From contig NZ_CP034235.1 in assembly GCF_009728935.1 (NCBI RefSeq), positions 5,779,501 through 5,843,500 on the forward strand: 64,000 bases of DNA, read 5' to 3'. Positions 63,844 through 64,000 of the stretch are shown here, one piece after another. The notes under the pieces were generated by a model. That model was not told the DNA's origin and searched no databases. It was given only the letters and a program-made list of their open reading frames with translations. The number at the start of each line of letters is the position of its first letter. Within the stretch, counting starts at the first letter, position 1. A program made the position numbers and the translations under genes. Origin of the DNA: Paenibacillus psychroresistens. Lineage in GTDB: Bacteria > Bacillota > Bacilli > Paenibacillales > NBRC-103111.

Positions 63844-64000
63844 ATGATTGAGAAAATTAAGATTACGCAGGAAGATAAAGCAAAGTTTAACCGCGATGGT
63901 TATTGGATTAGCCCAAAGCTGATAACGGATGACCAAATTGAGAAGCTAAGAGCGGCACATGACCGCATATGGTCAGGTGATTTTGATGGAGATGGTTATC
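63844..64000 (+). CDS. PhyH-family dioxygenase, 5' end only
   Basis: ATG at 63844 after AAGGAG opens a frame to the right edge of the window (52 codons). It begins MIEKIKITQEDKAKFNRDGY and continues WISPKLITDDQIEKLRAAHDRIW, the standard N-terminal strand and helix of PhyH proteins (FxxDGY...LITDDQIEKLR). The metal-binding motifs would lie beyond the window. It would be the fourth PhyH gene here and, like the one at 27846, is divergent from an AraC gene. Confidence 0.75.
   Translation, partial: MIEKIKITQEDKAKFNRDGYWISPKLITDDQIEKLRAAHDRIWSGDFDGDGY

Overview
The window looks like chromosomal DNA of a Paenibacillus or close relative (AT-rich Firmicute). Supporting this are strong AGGAGG-type ribosome sites, many YesM/YesN two-component pairs with LplB/YtcP-type sugar permeases, AraC regulators in nearly every module, CcpA-type cre sites, collagen-like spore-surface proteins, and a GH88 enzyme very like the unsaturated glucuronyl hydrolase of Bacillus sp. 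GL1.

Layout. 1-6.2 kb: a GNAT (Eis-like) gene running off the left edge, a frameshifted GNAT, a large collagen-like protein (BclB-type tail) and a string of gene remnants (GntR, zinc alcohol dehydrogenase, RnfD/NqrB). 6.2-10.5 kb: a second collagen-like protein, a degenerate-looking tRNA-Leu(CAA), a LacI/GH51 chimeric pseudogene and a frameshifted Cys-rich DUF6171-like gene. 10.5-17.3 kb: AraC regulator and GH88 hydrolase, a fused permease/kinase remnant, a 1048-residue secreted GH16 glucanase, and an AraC pseudogene.

17.3-33.3 kb: a leftward set PhyH-PhyH-ferredoxin-nucleoside hydrolase-response regulator-kinase-solute binding protein-permease-permease, flanked by three AraC genes and a ferritin-like (putative diiron) protein. 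The kinase has an unusual double sensor region. A DUF2264 protein follows. 33.3-39.4 kb: LplB/YtcP/solute-binding transporter with a divergent membrane AraC regulator followed by a foldback MITE-like element.

39.6-50.7 kb: an eight-gene leftward operon: kinase, response regulator, a first solute-binding protein translationally coupled to the regulator, a second paralogous solute-binding protein, two permeases, a GH172 (DUF2961) enzyme and a secreted multi-domain protein. 50.8-60.7 kb: GH130, two permeases, solute-binding protein, PhyH, Gfo/Idh/MocA dehydrogenase, DUF1861 protein and a PP2C-like phosphatase, with a divergent LacI regulator and a well-formed, cre-overlapping sigma-A promoter. 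60.7-64 kb: a second GH172 whose best start codon is ATA, two convergent AraC genes, and the start of a fourth PhyH gene.

Overall this is a plant- or microbe-glycan scavenging region: each transporter has its own regulator and its own intracellular hydrolase or phosphorylase. What stands out is the repeated pairing of sugar importers with Fe(II)/2-oxoglutarate (PhyH) oxygenases, in one case with a 2Fe-2S ferredoxin, a nucleoside hydrolase and a ferritin-like protein. The left 17 kb is rich in deletion-fusion pseudogenes. All functions are inferred from sequence reading only; no database search was run.
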